DNA of 49,734 nucleotides from Candidatus Dactylopiibacterium carminicum (GCF_014736495.1 NZ_MDUX01000009.1:32001-81734), one strand, 5' to 3'; positions 1 through 8,400 are shown, numbered from the stretch's first letter. Program-made: numbers and translations. Notes: generated by a model from the sequence alone, not told the origin.

Positions 1-78
1 TGAATCCAATCGCGATTCCGTATTTGATGCATCACGTTTCGTGATATCTGGCATGTCGCTGCAGCGCCTGAGCGCCAC

Positions 79-969
79 TTACGGTCCGGTGCGTCGCTCT
101 TTCAGTGCGTGCATTTTCTCGCGCAGATGCTCGGCCACGAATGCTGCGCGTGCGGAAAGGGGCCATTCCGCGCGGTGGACCAGCCACAGCGGATATGGGT
201 CACCACTCAGCGCCACCTTGATTGCCGCAGCTTCAGCGAAGGATTGGCGGGCATGGCGGGGGATCACGGTGAAGCCGAATCCCCGGGCGACCGCATCGAG
301 GATCAGGCCGACCTGATTGATGTAGCCGCGGCGCGGCAGGCGACGAACGCCGGGGTTGCCGGGAAAGGCGCGGCTGAACAGGCGGGTGGCCATGGCTGGG
401 CCGTCAGGGTGCTCGATGAAGCCCAGGCGGGCGAGATCGTCCCAGGAGGTCACCATCTGCCCGGCGGGCACCACCAGTTCCAGCACTTCCTCGGCGAATT
501 CGCTGGCCGAGAGGCGGGGGTCGTCCGGTCGCAGGGTGACGATGCCGAAGTCGTACTGCTTCTCCCGCAATGCGTCGATGATCTCCGGGTCGGGCGCGAA
601 GCGGTGGCGGATCACCAGTCCGGGGTTTTCCGCCTGCAGCGCCAGCAATGGTGCGTGGATGGCCAGGCCGACGCTGCCGGGGGTGGTCAGGCCGACTTCG
701 CCGCGATGCGCATCGGCATCGGCCAGGCGCACCTTCAGGCGGCGACCGGCCTGCTCCACTTCGTGGCAGTAGTCCAGGAAGGATTCACCGGCCGGCGTCA
801 GCTCCAGCGCACGCGGATGCCGTACCAGCAGCGGGCCGAGCTGTGTCTCGAGCTCACGTACGTGCTGGCTGACCGCGGCCTGGGTGAGATTGAGGCGGAT
901 GGCTGCGCGGGTGAAGCTGCCTGTGTCGGCAAGTGCCAGGAATGTCTGGATCCATTGCGGGCTGAACAC
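79..969 (-). CDS. LysR-family transcriptional regulator
   Basis: A 296-residue LysR-type regulator. The N-terminal winged helix-turn-helix (about residues 4-62) has the typical SFTRAA...LTQAAVSQHVRELE pattern, followed by a linker helix and a periplasmic-binding-protein-like effector domain (about 90-290). The start is GTG (967-969); an upstream ATG in this frame was not seen. It is divergent from the DJ-1/Old Yellow Enzyme pair, separated by 135 bp that contain a GATAA/TTATC inverted repeat, so control of that pair is the obvious inference. The effector cannot be told from sequence. Family assignment is secure; target and ligand are inference. Confidence 0.9.
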   Translation of the reverse strand: MFSPQWIQTFLALADTGSFTRAAIRLNLTQAAVSQHVRELETQLGPLLVRHPRALELTPAGESFLDYCHEVEQAGRRLKVRLADADAHRGEVGLTTPGSVGLAIHAPLLALQAENPGLVIRHRFAPDPEIIDALREKQYDFGIVTLRPDDPRLSASEFAEEVLELVVPAGQMVTSWDDLARLGFIEHPDGPAMATRLFSRAFPGNPGVRRLPRRGYINQVGLILDAVARGFGFTVIPRHARQSFAEAAAIKVALSGDPYPLWLVHRAEWPLSARAAFVAEHLREKMHALKERRTGP

Positions 970-988
970 AATGAACTCTTATGGATTC

Positions 989-1010
989 GATAAGTTGCGA
1001 TCAGTTTATC
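989..1010. promoter_or_regulatory. Possible LysR operator between divergent genes
   Basis: GATAA at 989-993 and TTATC at 1006-1010 form an inverted repeat with a 12-nt spacer, in the 135-bp gap between the divergent lysR and DJ-1 genes. LysR proteins typically bind interrupted dyads containing T-N11-A in such gaps. Only position and symmetry support this. Confidence 0.3.
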
Positions 1011-1104
1011 TTAATCGAAGCGCTCTCTAAGCTCCGTTGTCCGCACCGTTTCCCGGTGCCTGCCTTTCATTCCGCAGCACCCATTTTCCGGAAAGGATTT
1101 CCCC

Positions 1105-1818
1105 ATGCCTCCCATGTTCAAGATTCTCGTGATACTCACCTCCCACGCCACGGCGGGTGGTAGCGGTCAGGCCACCGGATTGTGGCTGGAGGAGTTCACC
1201 ACGCCCTATTACGCTTTCGTGGATGCCGGAGCACAGGTGGATGTCGCCTCGATTGCCGGGGGCAAGGTGCCTATCGATCCGAATTCGGTGGCGGCGGAAG
1301 GGAAAAATCCGGCCAGCGTTGAGCGTTTCCTGAAAGATGCTGCCACGCGTGCGAAGCTTGATGGCTCGCAAAAGATCGACACCTTGAAATCCGCAGGTTA
1401 TGACGCCGTATTCATGCCGGGAGGCCACGGCACGATGTGGGATCTGCCGGCAAGCGACCGACTGGCAAAGCTGCTGACGGAAGCCTGGGGCGAGGGCAAG
1501 GTGATTGCTGCGGTCTGCCATGGACCTGCGGGGCTCGTGAATGCCAAGGATGAGAAAGGGCAGCCACTGGTGGCCGGCCGCCGTGCGGCTGCCTTCACCA
1601 ATACAGAGGAAGTGGCCGCCGGCATGGACAAGACCGTGCCCTTTGCGTTGGAAACGCGCATCCGCGCGCTTGGCGCGCGTTACGAAAGCGGTCCGGACTT
1701 CCAGCCTTTCGCCGTGCGTGACGGACGTCTGGTCACCGGTCAGAATCCCGCTTCATCGGAGAAGGTTGCCGAACTGGTGCTGCAGGCTGTTCGCGAATCG
1801 GCTGCCGGCAGGCATTGA
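1105..1818 (+). CDS. DJ-1/PfpI family protein, Hsp31/glyoxalase III type
   Basis: A 237-residue class I glutamine-amidotransferase-like protein of the DJ-1/ThiJ/PfpI superfamily. The nucleophile elbow AVCHGPAG places Cys138 and His139, and Glu30 lies in the EEFTTPYY segment, which together form the catalytic set of the Hsp31-like glyoxalase III/chaperone subgroup. Later segments FTNTEE, VPFALET and TGQNPASS are also characteristic of that subgroup. The start ATG at 1105 is preceded by an AAAGGA ribosome site. An Old Yellow Enzyme gene follows 38 bp downstream, suggesting co-transcription in detoxifying methylglyoxal or other reactive carbonyls. The substrate is inferred from the family; chaperone or deglycase activity is an alternative. 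Confidence 0.88.
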   Translation: MPPMFKILVILTSHATAGGSGQATGLWLEEFTTPYYAFVDAGAQVDVASIAGGKVPIDPNSVAAEGKNPASVERFLKDAATRAKLDGSQKIDTLKSAGYDAVFMPGGHGTMWDLPASDRLAKLLTEAWGEGKVIAAVCHGPAGLVNAKDEKGQPLVAGRRAAAFTNTEEVAAGMDKTVPFALETRIRALGARYESGPDFQPFAVRDGRLVTGQNPASSEKVAELVLQAVRESAAGRH

Positions 1819-1856
1819 GGCGAGCATTCCGTCACCCATCACGCAAGGACTTCCGC

Positions 1857-2957
1857 ATGTCATCCCTGTTTTCTCCCTTCACGCTCAAGGATGCCCGGCT
1901 GCGCAATCGCATCGCGGTGCCACCGATGTGCCAGTACAGCGCTACCGACGGCTTGGTGAACGACTGGCATCTTTCGCATTACGCCAGTCTGGCCCGTGGT
2001 GGTGCCGCATTGGTGATCGTCGAGGCAACCGCCGTCTCGCCCGAAGGGCGCATCACGCCCGCATGCCTGGGGCTGTGGTCGGATGAACAGGCCGCCGGCC
2101 TGGCGCGTATCGCGGCAGCCATCAGGGCTGCCGGCGCGGTTCCCGGCATCCAGATCGGCCATGCCGGCCGCAAAGCCAGTGCAAACAGTCCCTGGGAAGG
2201 TGACGATCATATCCCCGCGGATGACCCGCGCGGATGGGAAACCCTCTCTCCCTCGGCCATCGCCTTTGGTGCCAACCTGCCGCGCATGCCGACGGAAATG
2301 GGCACGGATGACATTGCCCGCGTTACCCGTGATTTCGCCGCCGCCACACGGCGCGCTCGCGAGGCCGGCTTTGAATGGCTGGAGCTGCATTTCGCACACG
2401 GTTATCTCGCCCAGAGCTTCTTCTCGCCGCATGCCAACCAGCGGTGCGACGGTTATGGCGGCGATCATGCAGGTCGTGCCCGCTTCCTGCTCGAAACGCT
2501 GGCGGCAGTACGCGCCGAATGGCCCGAGCGCCTGCCGCTCACGGCGCGTTTCGGTGTCATCGAGTATGACGGGCGAGACGAGGAAACCTTGGCCGACTCC
2601 ATCGAGCTGGTACGCGAATTCAGGGCCGGTGGGCTGGATCTGCTCAACGTCAGCGTCAATTTCTGCATTCCCACGGCGAAGGTACCCTGGGGCCCGGCCT
2701 TCCTGGCGCCGATCGCCGAGCGGGTGAAGCGCGAGGCTGGTCTGCCGGTGGCATCCTCCTGGGGGATCGAACGCGCGGCCGACGCCGAGCGTGTGGTGGC
2801 CGACGGGCAGATGGATCTGGTCATGATCGGCCGTGCGATGCTGGCCAATCCGCACTATCCCTATGCGCTGGCCAAAAAGCTCGGCCTGGACCCTTCCTGG
2901 GTGCTGCCGGCGCCGTATGCGCATTGGTTGGAGCGTTATCGCCTGGAGGCGGACTGA
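1857..2957 (+). CDS. NADH:flavin oxidoreductase, Old Yellow Enzyme (YqjM-like)
   Basis: A 366-residue FMN-dependent ene-reductase with a TIM barrel. PPMCQYSA near the N terminus carries Cys25, the redox-tuning cysteine of the YqjM (thermophilic-like) class. HFAHGYL gives the substrate-binding pair His178/His181, and SFFSPHANQRCDGYGG and the late MIGRAML phosphate-binding region fit the family. The ATG at 1857 is chosen over a longer frame from 1815 because AAGGA lies 7 nt upstream and homologs begin with a short SLFSPFTL-type leader. Such enzymes reduce activated C=C bonds of electrophiles such as N-ethylmaleimide and quinones. The physiological substrate is unknown. Confidence 0.92.
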   Translation: MSSLFSPFTLKDARLRNRIAVPPMCQYSATDGLVNDWHLSHYASLARGGAALVIVEATAVSPEGRITPACLGLWSDEQAAGLARIAAAIRAAGAVPGIQIGHAGRKASANSPWEGDDHIPADDPRGWETLSPSAIAFGANLPRMPTEMGTDDIARVTRDFAAATRRAREAGFEWLELHFAHGYLAQSFFSPHANQRCDGYGGDHAGRARFLLETLAAVRAEWPERLPLTARFGVIEYDGRDEETLADSIELVREFRAGGLDLLNVSVNFCIPTAKVPWGPAFLAPIAERVKREAGLPVASSWGIERAADAERVVADGQMDLVMIGRAMLANPHYPYALAKKLGLDPSWVLPAPYAHWLERYRLEAD

Positions 2958-3009
2958 GCGGCGATTCGCGCAGGTGCTCGGCCGTGTCTGCGCATGGCCG
3001 ACGTGCCGG

Positions 3010-3912
3010 TCATGCGGTGCCGCAACTTGCCACCAGCAATTCACGCAGCCAACGTTGGCCGGGGCTGCCGTGATTGCGTTCATGCCAGACCAGCATCTTG
3101 GTGAAGCCTGGGATCTCGACGGGAGGATCGAACAGACGTAGCCCCGGCACGTCTGCCACCAGGCGTTCGGGCAGCACAGCCACCAGATCGCTCTGGCGCA
3201 GGATTTCCGGCAGCACCAGAAAACTCTGCACGGACAGGCTTACCCGCCGTGTACGGCCGGCTCTGGCCAGTGCCTCGTCGGTCACGCCGCTGAAGCTGCC
3301 GCCGTTGTAGGAAACGAGTGCATGTTCCAGCGCACAGAAGCGATCCAGGCTCAATGCCGGTTCGCCGGCAGCCGGATGATCCATGCGCATCACGCAGACG
3401 TAGCGCTCATCGAACAGGCGGCGCGCATGCAGATCGGCCGGCGTGCTTTCTGGCGTCAATAGCGCGAAATCCAGCTCGCCGTGCTCCAGTTGCGTCTGGA
3501 CTTGCACTTCCCGTACCGGCAGCAATGCCACCCGTATCCCCGGCGCCCGTTGCTTGAGTGCTGAGAGGAAGGGTAAGGCCACCGCACTCAGGGCGTAGTC
3601 GGTCGCTGCGATGCGGAGCGTAAGGTCGGCGGTGAGTGGATCGAACTCCACCGGCTGCAGCAGCACATCGAGTTCGGCAAGGATCCGTCTGAGCGCGGGT
3701 GCCAGCGCCAACGCCCGTTGTGTCGGCACGATGCCGCGCTGGCTGCGGACGAAAAGCGGATCGTCGAAACCGTCGCGCAAGCGTGTGAGCATGCCGCTCA
3801 TGGCGGGTTGGGTGACGTTCAGGCGTTCGGCCGCGCGCGTTACGCTGTGCGTGTCGAGCAGCGCATCCAGCGCCTTGAGCAGATTCAGGTTCAGCGTACG
3901 CAGGTCACGCAT
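3010..3912 (-). CDS. LysR-family transcriptional regulator (NodD/SyrM-like branch)
   Basis: A 300-residue LysR regulator. The N terminus MRDLRTLNLNLLKALDALLD and the helix-turn-helix SVTRAAERLNVTQPAMSGMLTRLR (split over about residues 23-46) are typical of the branch that contains NodD, SyrM and LinR-like proteins. A longer reading frame starts at 4146, but its first 78 residues are the antisense-like overlap with tcdA. The ATG at 3912 lies in an 8-nt overlap (ATGCGTGA) with the tcdA stop, so it is probably translationally coupled to the msrA-tcdA string. It converges on the Old Yellow Enzyme gene. Its target is unknown. Confidence 0.9.
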   Translation of the reverse strand: MRDLRTLNLNLLKALDALLDTHSVTRAAERLNVTQPAMSGMLTRLRDGFDDPLFVRSQRGIVPTQRALALAPALRRILAELDVLLQPVEFDPLTADLTLRIAATDYALSAVALPFLSALKQRAPGIRVALLPVREVQVQTQLEHGELDFALLTPESTPADLHARRLFDERYVCVMRMDHPAAGEPALSLDRFCALEHALVSYNGGSFSGVTDEALARAGRTRRVSLSVQSFLVLPEILRQSDLVAVLPERLVADVPGLRLFDPPVEIPGFTKMLVWHERNHGSPGQRWLRELLVASCGTA

Positions 3913-4714
3913 CCGGGTTGGCGAACTGGCGCAGGGCGACGGCAGCCGCGAAGAAGCCGAAGCTCGCGGTGACGCACACGCCCGAGCCGTAGCCTGCGCA
4001 GGAAAGCCCTTGCGGTGCGTCGTCCGTGGTGCAGGCGGCAGGGCGCTGCAGTGGTTCGGTGGAGTAGATCGTCGGAATGCCGAATTTGCGTTTCTTGTCC
4101 TTGGGAAAGCCGTGCGTCTTGCGCAACTGGGCGCGTACTTTGGCAAGCAGCGGGTCCTGCTCGGTCCGGGAGAGATCGTCGCAACGGATGCGTGTGGGGT
4201 CCTGCTTGCCGCCGGCGCCGCCTGCCATGACCAGCGGCATGCCGTGTGCCGCGCACCAGGCGGCCATGGCGATCTTCACGCGCACCTGGTCGATGGCGTC
4301 CACGATCAGATCATGACCAGGCAGCAGGGATGCGAGGTTTTCCGGTGTCGCGAAATCTTCCACCACGCGGACCTGACAGGCCGGATTGATGGCGAGGATG
4401 CGATCACGCATGGCGTCCACTTTGGCCATGCCCCAGGCCGGATCCAGCGCATGGATCTGCCGGTTGGCATTGGATTCGTTGACCATGTCCAGATCGATCA
4501 GCGTGAGCCGGCCGATGGCGCTGCGTGCCAACGCCTCGGCGACCCAGGATCCCACGCCGCCGATGCCGACCACGCAGATGTTGGCCGCGGCGAAGCGGGC
4601 GGCGGCAGGTTCGCCGTAAAGACGGCCGACACCGCCGAAGCGGCGGGTCAGATCCGGCTCGCTCGTGGCTGCCGAGGCTAAAGGTGTCGCCGCCGGGGGA
4701 TTGGATGAATTCAT
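3905..4714 (-). CDS. tcdA: tRNA threonylcarbamoyladenosine dehydratase (TcdA/CsdL)
   Basis: A 269-residue E1-like (ThiF/MoeB fold) ATP-dependent enzyme that cyclises t6A37 in ANN-decoding tRNAs to ct6A. The nucleotide-binding loop VVGIGGVGSWVAEALARS (about residues 48-65) and the segment LIDLDMVNESNANRQ are characteristic, and the length equals the family norm. An ORF from 4786 exists, but the ATG at 4714 overlaps the msrA stop as ATGA and leaves a normal N terminus, so it is preferred. It lies between msrA and a lysR gene with overlaps on both sides, implying one transcript. Confidence 0.9.
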   Translation of the reverse strand: MNSSNPPAATPLASAATSEPDLTRRFGGVGRLYGEPAAARFAAANICVVGIGGVGSWVAEALARSAIGRLTLIDLDMVNESNANRQIHALDPAWGMAKVDAMRDRILAINPACQVRVVEDFATPENLASLLPGHDLIVDAIDQVRVKIAMAAWCAAHGMPLVMAGGAGGKQDPTRIRCDDLSRTEQDPLLAKVRAQLRKTHGFPKDKKRKFGIPTIYSTEPLQRPAACTTDDAPQGLSCAGYGSGVCVTASFGFFAAAVALRQFANPDA

Positions 4715-5256
4715 GGAAACGTCTGGCGCAGGTGCACGAAGGTCTTGCGGAACTTGATGAGTTTTGGGGCGATCACATAGGCGCAATAGCCCTGGCCGGG
4801 ATTGTGCCGGAAATAGTCCTGATGCTCCTCACCGGCATCGAAGAACGGACCCGCCGTTTCCAGAGTGGTGACGATGGGCCTGGGGAAGGATGAGGCCCGT
4901 TCGGTGAGCAGTGCCCGGGCGGCGGCATGTTGGCTATCGTCAAAGTAGAAGATCGCGGAGCGGTACTGGGTGCCGACATCGTTGCCCTGACGGTTGAGCT
5001 GAGTGGGGTCGTGGATCACGAAGAAGACTTCGAGCAGTTGGCGATAGCTGATCACGGCGGGGTCGAATTCGATCAATACGACTTCGGCATGGCCGGTATT
5101 CCCCTGGCAGACGGCTTCGTAGCTGACGTGGTCAGAGAACTTTCCTCCCATGAAGCCACTACGCACGGAATGTACGCCTCGTAGCTCGCGAAAGGCGGCG
5201 TCGAGACACCAGAAGCAGCCTCCTGCAAGGCTTGCACGTTGAATGGCGATCTCCAT
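4711..5256 (-). CDS. msrA: Peptide methionine sulfoxide reductase MsrA
   Basis: A 181-residue cytoplasmic reductase of methionine-S-sulfoxide. The GCFWC signature near the N terminus places the catalytic Cys14. Other family landmarks are YEAVCQGNTGHAEVV, PTQLNRQGNDVGTQYRS and the C-terminal GEEHQDYFRHNPGQGYC with the resolving-cysteine region. The ATG at 5256 has AGGAG about 7 nt upstream. It is the first gene of a leftward msrA-tcdA-lysR string. The companion MsrB is not in the window. A repair role under oxidative stress is established for the family. Confidence 0.95.
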   Translation of the reverse strand: MEIAIQRASLAGGCFWCLDAAFRELRGVHSVRSGFMGGKFSDHVSYEAVCQGNTGHAEVVLIEFDPAVISYRQLLEVFFVIHDPTQLNRQGNDVGTQYRSAIFYFDDSQHAAARALLTERASSFPRPIVTTLETAGPFFDAGEEHQDYFRHNPGQGYCAYVIAPKLIKFRKTFVHLRQTFP

Positions 5257-5382
5257 AAGAGGCTCCTCTGAGTATGCTGTTCAAATTTGCAAGAATCGTC
5301 CGGAAGTACGAATCCCGGCAAACAAAGGTCAAATTGCTGTTTTTGTAAGACAAGAGACCTTACAATTCAGTCAATTATTTTT

Positions 5383-5535
5383 CGTGGTCATGCCCACGAG
5401 AGCCGCTGACGGCGGCTGATGCAGCCAGGCGCCTGGCTCCTGCCTTCGTTACGATTTTCACAGAGGTCGTAACGGTTTTGTCTCCAATCTGTCCTCCGTT
5501 GTAGCCGTCGCCTACCAGGCGACGGCTCTTTTTTT
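5383..5535 (+). ncRNA. Candidate structured small RNA or leader, unknown family
   Basis: The gap between msrA and the EamA gene contains successive hairpins: CGTGG/CCACG (5383-5398), AGCCGC/GCGGCT (5401-5417), the 16-nt perfect palindrome AGCCAGGCGCCTGGCT (5423-5438), CGTTACGA/TCGTAACG with a 12-nt loop (5447-5474), and an intrinsic terminator (5503-5535). I cannot match it to TPP, fluoride, guanidine, manganese, 6S, SRP or tmRNA consensus features. It could be an independent small RNA or a leader attenuating the downstream transporter. The direction is set only by the T-tract. A TACAAT hexamer at 5361-5366 could be a -10 box, but I see no well-spaced -35. Confidence 0.4.
5503..5535 (+). terminator. 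Strong intrinsic terminator upstream of EamA gene
   Basis: An 11-bp perfect stem, AGCCGTCGCCT (5503-5513) and AGGCGACGGCT (5517-5527), with a 3-nt ACC loop, is followed by CTTTTTTT. It lies 140 bp before the EamA start codon, so it ends an upstream rightward transcript or acts as an attenuator. Confidence 0.85.
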
Positions 5536-5674
5536 GAGAGCGGTTTGGCTGCGACGGATTGCCTCTAGGCGCAGGTGTACCGGTGTACGGACCAGGCCAG
5601 CACGTCTGCGGTGGCTCTGCCCTTCCCTCATGCTGACGCGCCAAACTCTGGACTCCTTTTTCCCGGAGTCCGCC

Positions 5675-6613
5675 GTGCCCGCGCTTTCCAACAGGATGCT
5701 GTACGTCTGCATCTGCCTGATCTGGGGTTCGACCTGGATGGCCATCACCTTTCAGTTCGGCACGGTGGATCCTTCCGCCTCGGTAGCCTATCGTTTCTGT
5801 CTTGCCGGGTTGATCCTGCTGGCCTGGAGCGCGTGGCGCGGCGAGGGCTGGCGCCTGCCGGTGCAGGCGTTGCGTTGGGCTGCCCTGCAAGGTGTACTGC
5901 TGTTCGGCATCAGCTATAGCCTGACCTATGAGGCGGAGCGGCATATCGCGTCAGGGCTGATGGCAGTGCTTAATTCCAGCATGTTGCTGTTCAACCTGAT
6001 CGGCATGCGCATTGCCTTTGGCCGCCGGCTGGATGCCAGATCTCTTACGGGCGCCGGTCTGGGCTGTCTGGGCATCGTGCTGGTGTTCTGGCCGGAACTG
6101 GGCAGTATCGATGATCCCTCTGCCTGGCTGGGCGTGGCATTCGGGCTGGCCGCCGGCTTGTTGGCCTCAATGGGCAATCTGGTGGCCCAGCGGAACCATG
6201 AGGCGCGTCTGCCGTTGCTGGTGACCACCGGCTGAGGCATGCTTTTCGGCGCGGGGGCCGCGGTCATTGCCGTGCTGTTGCAGGGCAAGCCCCTGGCTTT
6301 CGATTTTCGTCCGACCTACATCGCTTCGCTGCTGTATCTCGCCCTGTTCGGCTCAGTGATTGCCTTTGCGGCCTATTTCACGCTGCTGGGCCGCATCGGT
6401 GCCGGGCGGGCGGGTTATGTGGCTGTGGCGGTGCCGATCCTGGCGTTGCTGCTGTCCGGGTTCTTCGAGGGTTTCGTGTGGCGGATCTGGACGGTGCTGG
6501 GTATTGCCAGCGCGGTGCTCGGCAATCTGATCATGCTGGCCGAGCCGGCAGGGCTGTACCGGTGGCGGGTGTGGCGCCGCAGCGCCCGTGGGGTTTCATC
6601 TTCAAGCGCGTGA
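5675..6613 (+). pseudogene. EamA/DMT-family transporter interrupted by in-frame TGA
   Basis: A ten-helix drug/metabolite transporter of the EamA family, normally about 300 residues. The first part begins at GTG 5675 (CGGAG 6 nt upstream) with MLYVCICLIWGSTW. It runs to TGA at 6233-6235, and the same frame continues at once as GMLFGAGAAVIAVLLQG through the remaining helices to 6613. Homologs commonly have Trp-Gly-Met at this point, so a TGG-to-TGA change is the simplest reading. As written the gene gives two half-proteins; the second has an ATG at 6239 but no clear ribosome site. It may be a true pseudogene, a sequence error, or a case of readthrough. The substrate is unknown. Confidence 0.8.
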
Positions 6614-6653
6614 ATTTGGGCCGCTTTGCCCAGCGTTCGCAGGCAGAACCGTG

Positions 6654-7031
6654 TCAGCCCATGTGCGCCAGCAACCGCCAGCTGGCCAGGCCGGCCAGCG
6701 TGGCGATCAGCGAACCACCCACATGCAGGCCGATCGCCACAATGGCCATGAGCATCTGCCCATGCTGCAGCAGTTGAGTCACTTCGGCGGAGAAGGTGGT
6801 CAGACCACCGAGGAAGCCAGTGATCACGAAGAGTTTCCAGGCCGGAGAGAGCCCCGTGTACTGTGTGAAGAACGCCAGCGACAGTCCGATCAGGTAGCCG
6901 CCGACTAGGTTGGCGACGAGGGTGCCGAGCGGGATGGCGGGAAACAGATTGTTGAATGCGCATCCCAGCAGCCAGCGCGCGATTGCGCCGAGTGCGGCAC
7001 CGAGGCTGATGGCGATGACGGATTGAAGCAT
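6654..7031 (-). CDS. crcB: Fluoride channel CrcB/FluC
   Basis: A 125-residue, four-helix membrane protein of the CrcB/Fluc family, which exports fluoride as a dual-topology dimer. The glycine-rich first helix ([14 protein letters not shown]) and the [13 protein letters not shown] segment in helix three are the family signatures. A longer frame to 7166 is rejected, since [11 protein letters not shown] at 7031 is the normal N terminus. No ribosome site is evident upstream and no fluoride riboswitch could be recognised in the leader. It is convergent with the EamA gene. Confidence 0.93.
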   Translation of the reverse strand: MLQSVIAISLGAALGAIARWLLGCAFNNLFPAIPLGTLVANLVGGYLIGLSLAFFTQYTGLSPAWKLFVITGFLGGLTTFSAEVTQLLQHGQMLMAIVAIGLHVGGSLIATLAGLASWRLLAHMG

Positions 7032-7187
7032 GATGGCGTGGGTGTTTTGGGGTGGAGAACGCAAGCATAGCGCTGGTCGGTTGGCTTGCGCACGCCCTGC
7101 GGCAGAGGCTATGCGCCGGTATGATGCCGTTTCGGGCGGAGCTGCCTGCCGGCGGTCCGTATGCACGGGTCACGAGGATTTCATCGC

Positions 7188-8093
7188 ATGAGTTTCAATA
7201 CCTGGCTGGCTTTCTTTGTCGCGGCATGGGTCATCAGTCTTTCGCCCGGGCCCGGCGCGCTGTCATGCATGGCTGCTGGGCAGCGTTTCGGTTTCCGCCG
7301 TGCGTTGTGGAATCTGCTCGGATTGCAGTTGGGGCTGGTGTTCCTGATCGCATTGGTCGCGACCGGTCTGGGGGCGCTGCTGGCAACCTCGCAGCACCTG
7401 TTCGAATTCGTGAAATGGGCCGGTGTGGGCTATCTGCTCTGGCTGGGTGTGCAGCAGTGGCGGGCGCCGGCGCGGCCGCTGGTGGCCAGCGAAGCCGGGC
7501 CGGGGGATGCCCGTGCGCTGGCGCTGCGTGCTTTTCTGATCAATACCAGTAATCCGAAGGGCATTGTTTTCATGCTGGCTGTGCTGCCCCAGTTCGTCGA
7601 TCCCGGGGCGCCCCAGGCCCTGCAGTACATGATCTGCGGCGCCACTCTGGTCTTCACGGACGTGGTGGTGATGTGCGGTTACACCTTGCTGGCGGCACGT
7701 GTGTTGCGTTCGTTGAGCGATCCGCGTCATCTGCGCTGGCTGAATCGTGCCTTCGGCAGCCTGTTCGTGGGGGCCGGCATGTTGCAGCGGGTTTCCGGCG
7801 TTGAGCTCCATGGTGCGATGCCTGGCATGGATTGCCTGTGTCGGCCTGCTGTTCGCCTGTTCGGCTCGGCAATCCGCGCCCGAGATACCAAGCGAGGTTT
7901 CCGTGCCGCCCACCGGCAAGCCGGACGAGGCTGCTACGCCCAGGCCGCCCGTATCGGCGGGCGGAGAACCGCGTTCGCAGCAGCCTGCCGGGATGACGCC
8001 GCAAGGTTCCACGCGTGCCCGTGCTCTGGCCCATGCCCGTGCAGGTGCGAAGGCTGGCCCCATCGAGGCCCGCTACAGCTGCAGCTTCCGTAA
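7188..8093 (+). CDS. LysE/RhtB-family amino-acid exporter, probably frameshifted at 3' end
   Basis: Begins MSFNTWLAFFVAAWVISLSP with GAGGA upstream. The SPGPGALSCMAAGQRFGFRRAL motif, the later NTSNPKGIVFMLAVLPQF and about six membrane helices identify the LysE/RhtB exporter family (usual length near 205). The family match ends at FGSLFVGAGML, near 7783. The frame then runs on for about 100 Arg/Cys-rich residues inside the next gene. In the -1 frame the sequence would read VAAGFRR and stop at TGA 7802-7804, giving the normal length of about 205. A single-base loss near 7770-7783 is therefore likely. The domain itself is intact apart from its last residues. Substrate unknown; export of amino acids or homoserine lactones is typical. 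Confidence 0.78.
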   Translation: MSFNTWLAFFVAAWVISLSPGPGALSCMAAGQRFGFRRALWNLLGLQLGLVFLIALVATGLGALLATSQHLFEFVKWAGVGYLLWLGVQQWRAPARPLVASEAGPGDARALALRAFLINTSNPKGIVFMLAVLPQFVDPGAPQALQYMICGATLVFTDVVVMCGYTLLAARVLRSLSDPRHLRWLNRAFGSLFVGAGMLQRVSGVELHGAMPGMDCLCRPAVRLFGSAIRARDTKRGFRAAHRQAGRGCYAQAARIGGRRTAFAAACRDDAARFHACPCSGPCPCRCEGWPHRGPLQLQLP

Positions 8094-8400
8094 CGAGACG
8101 GGCTATAACGGTAGCAGTCGGGCACGCATCGAGGCAGGAGAGGTGCGCGAACTGAATACGCGGATCGAGATTCCCGGGCGAGGTGAGTGCGATCTTGCCT
8201 GGGGAGACTTCCGGCAGACGCAGAAGATGCCGTCCATCGAGCTGGTGGGGAAGACGGACCGTTGCACCGCACGGATCTGGCAGCAGGGGCAGCGGCTCAC
8301 GGTGTCCTATTCGAATTGCGCAGCCCGGTGCAGCGGGCGCGATACTTTCCAGTACGTGTGGCCCGTGCTGGTGGATCTGCGCAACCAGCGGTGCGACTGA
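7810..8400 (+). CDS. Hypothetical lipoprotein
   Basis: A 196-residue protein with a lipoprotein signal: MVRC, a hydrophobic stretch, then LFAC as lipobox, so Cys17 would be lipidated. A Pro/Ala/Arg-rich low-complexity linker (about residues 20-85) leads to a C-terminal domain with several cysteines (CSF, GECDLAWGDF, DRCTA, NCAARC, QRCD) and alternating beta-like pattern. I do not recognise the domain. The start lies 6 nt after the stop expected for an unshifted LysE gene, suggesting a tight transcriptional pair. An outer-membrane or periplasmic location is inferred from the lipobox only. Confidence 0.7.
   Translation: MVRCLAWIACVGLLFACSARQSAPEIPSEVSVPPTGKPDEAATPRPPVSAGGEPRSQQPAGMTPQGSTRARALAHARAGAKAGPIEARYSCSFRNETGYNGSSRARIEAGEVRELNTRIEIPGRGECDLAWGDFRQTQKMPSIELVGKTDRCTARIWQQGQRLTVSYSNCAARCSGRDTFQYVWPVLVDLRNQRCD

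Noticed and set aside
5334..5366. Promoter TTGCTG / TACAAT for the structured RNA
   Set aside because: The spacer is 21 bp, too long for sigma-70.
5390..5419. Nine-codon leader peptide in the structured region
   Set aside because: No ribosome site and no run of regulatory codons; the bases are better explained by hairpins.
7032..7187. Fluoride riboswitch upstream of crcB
   Set aside because: I looked for the crcB-motif core on the minus strand and did not find it; only a spaced GCATAG/CTATGC repeat is present.
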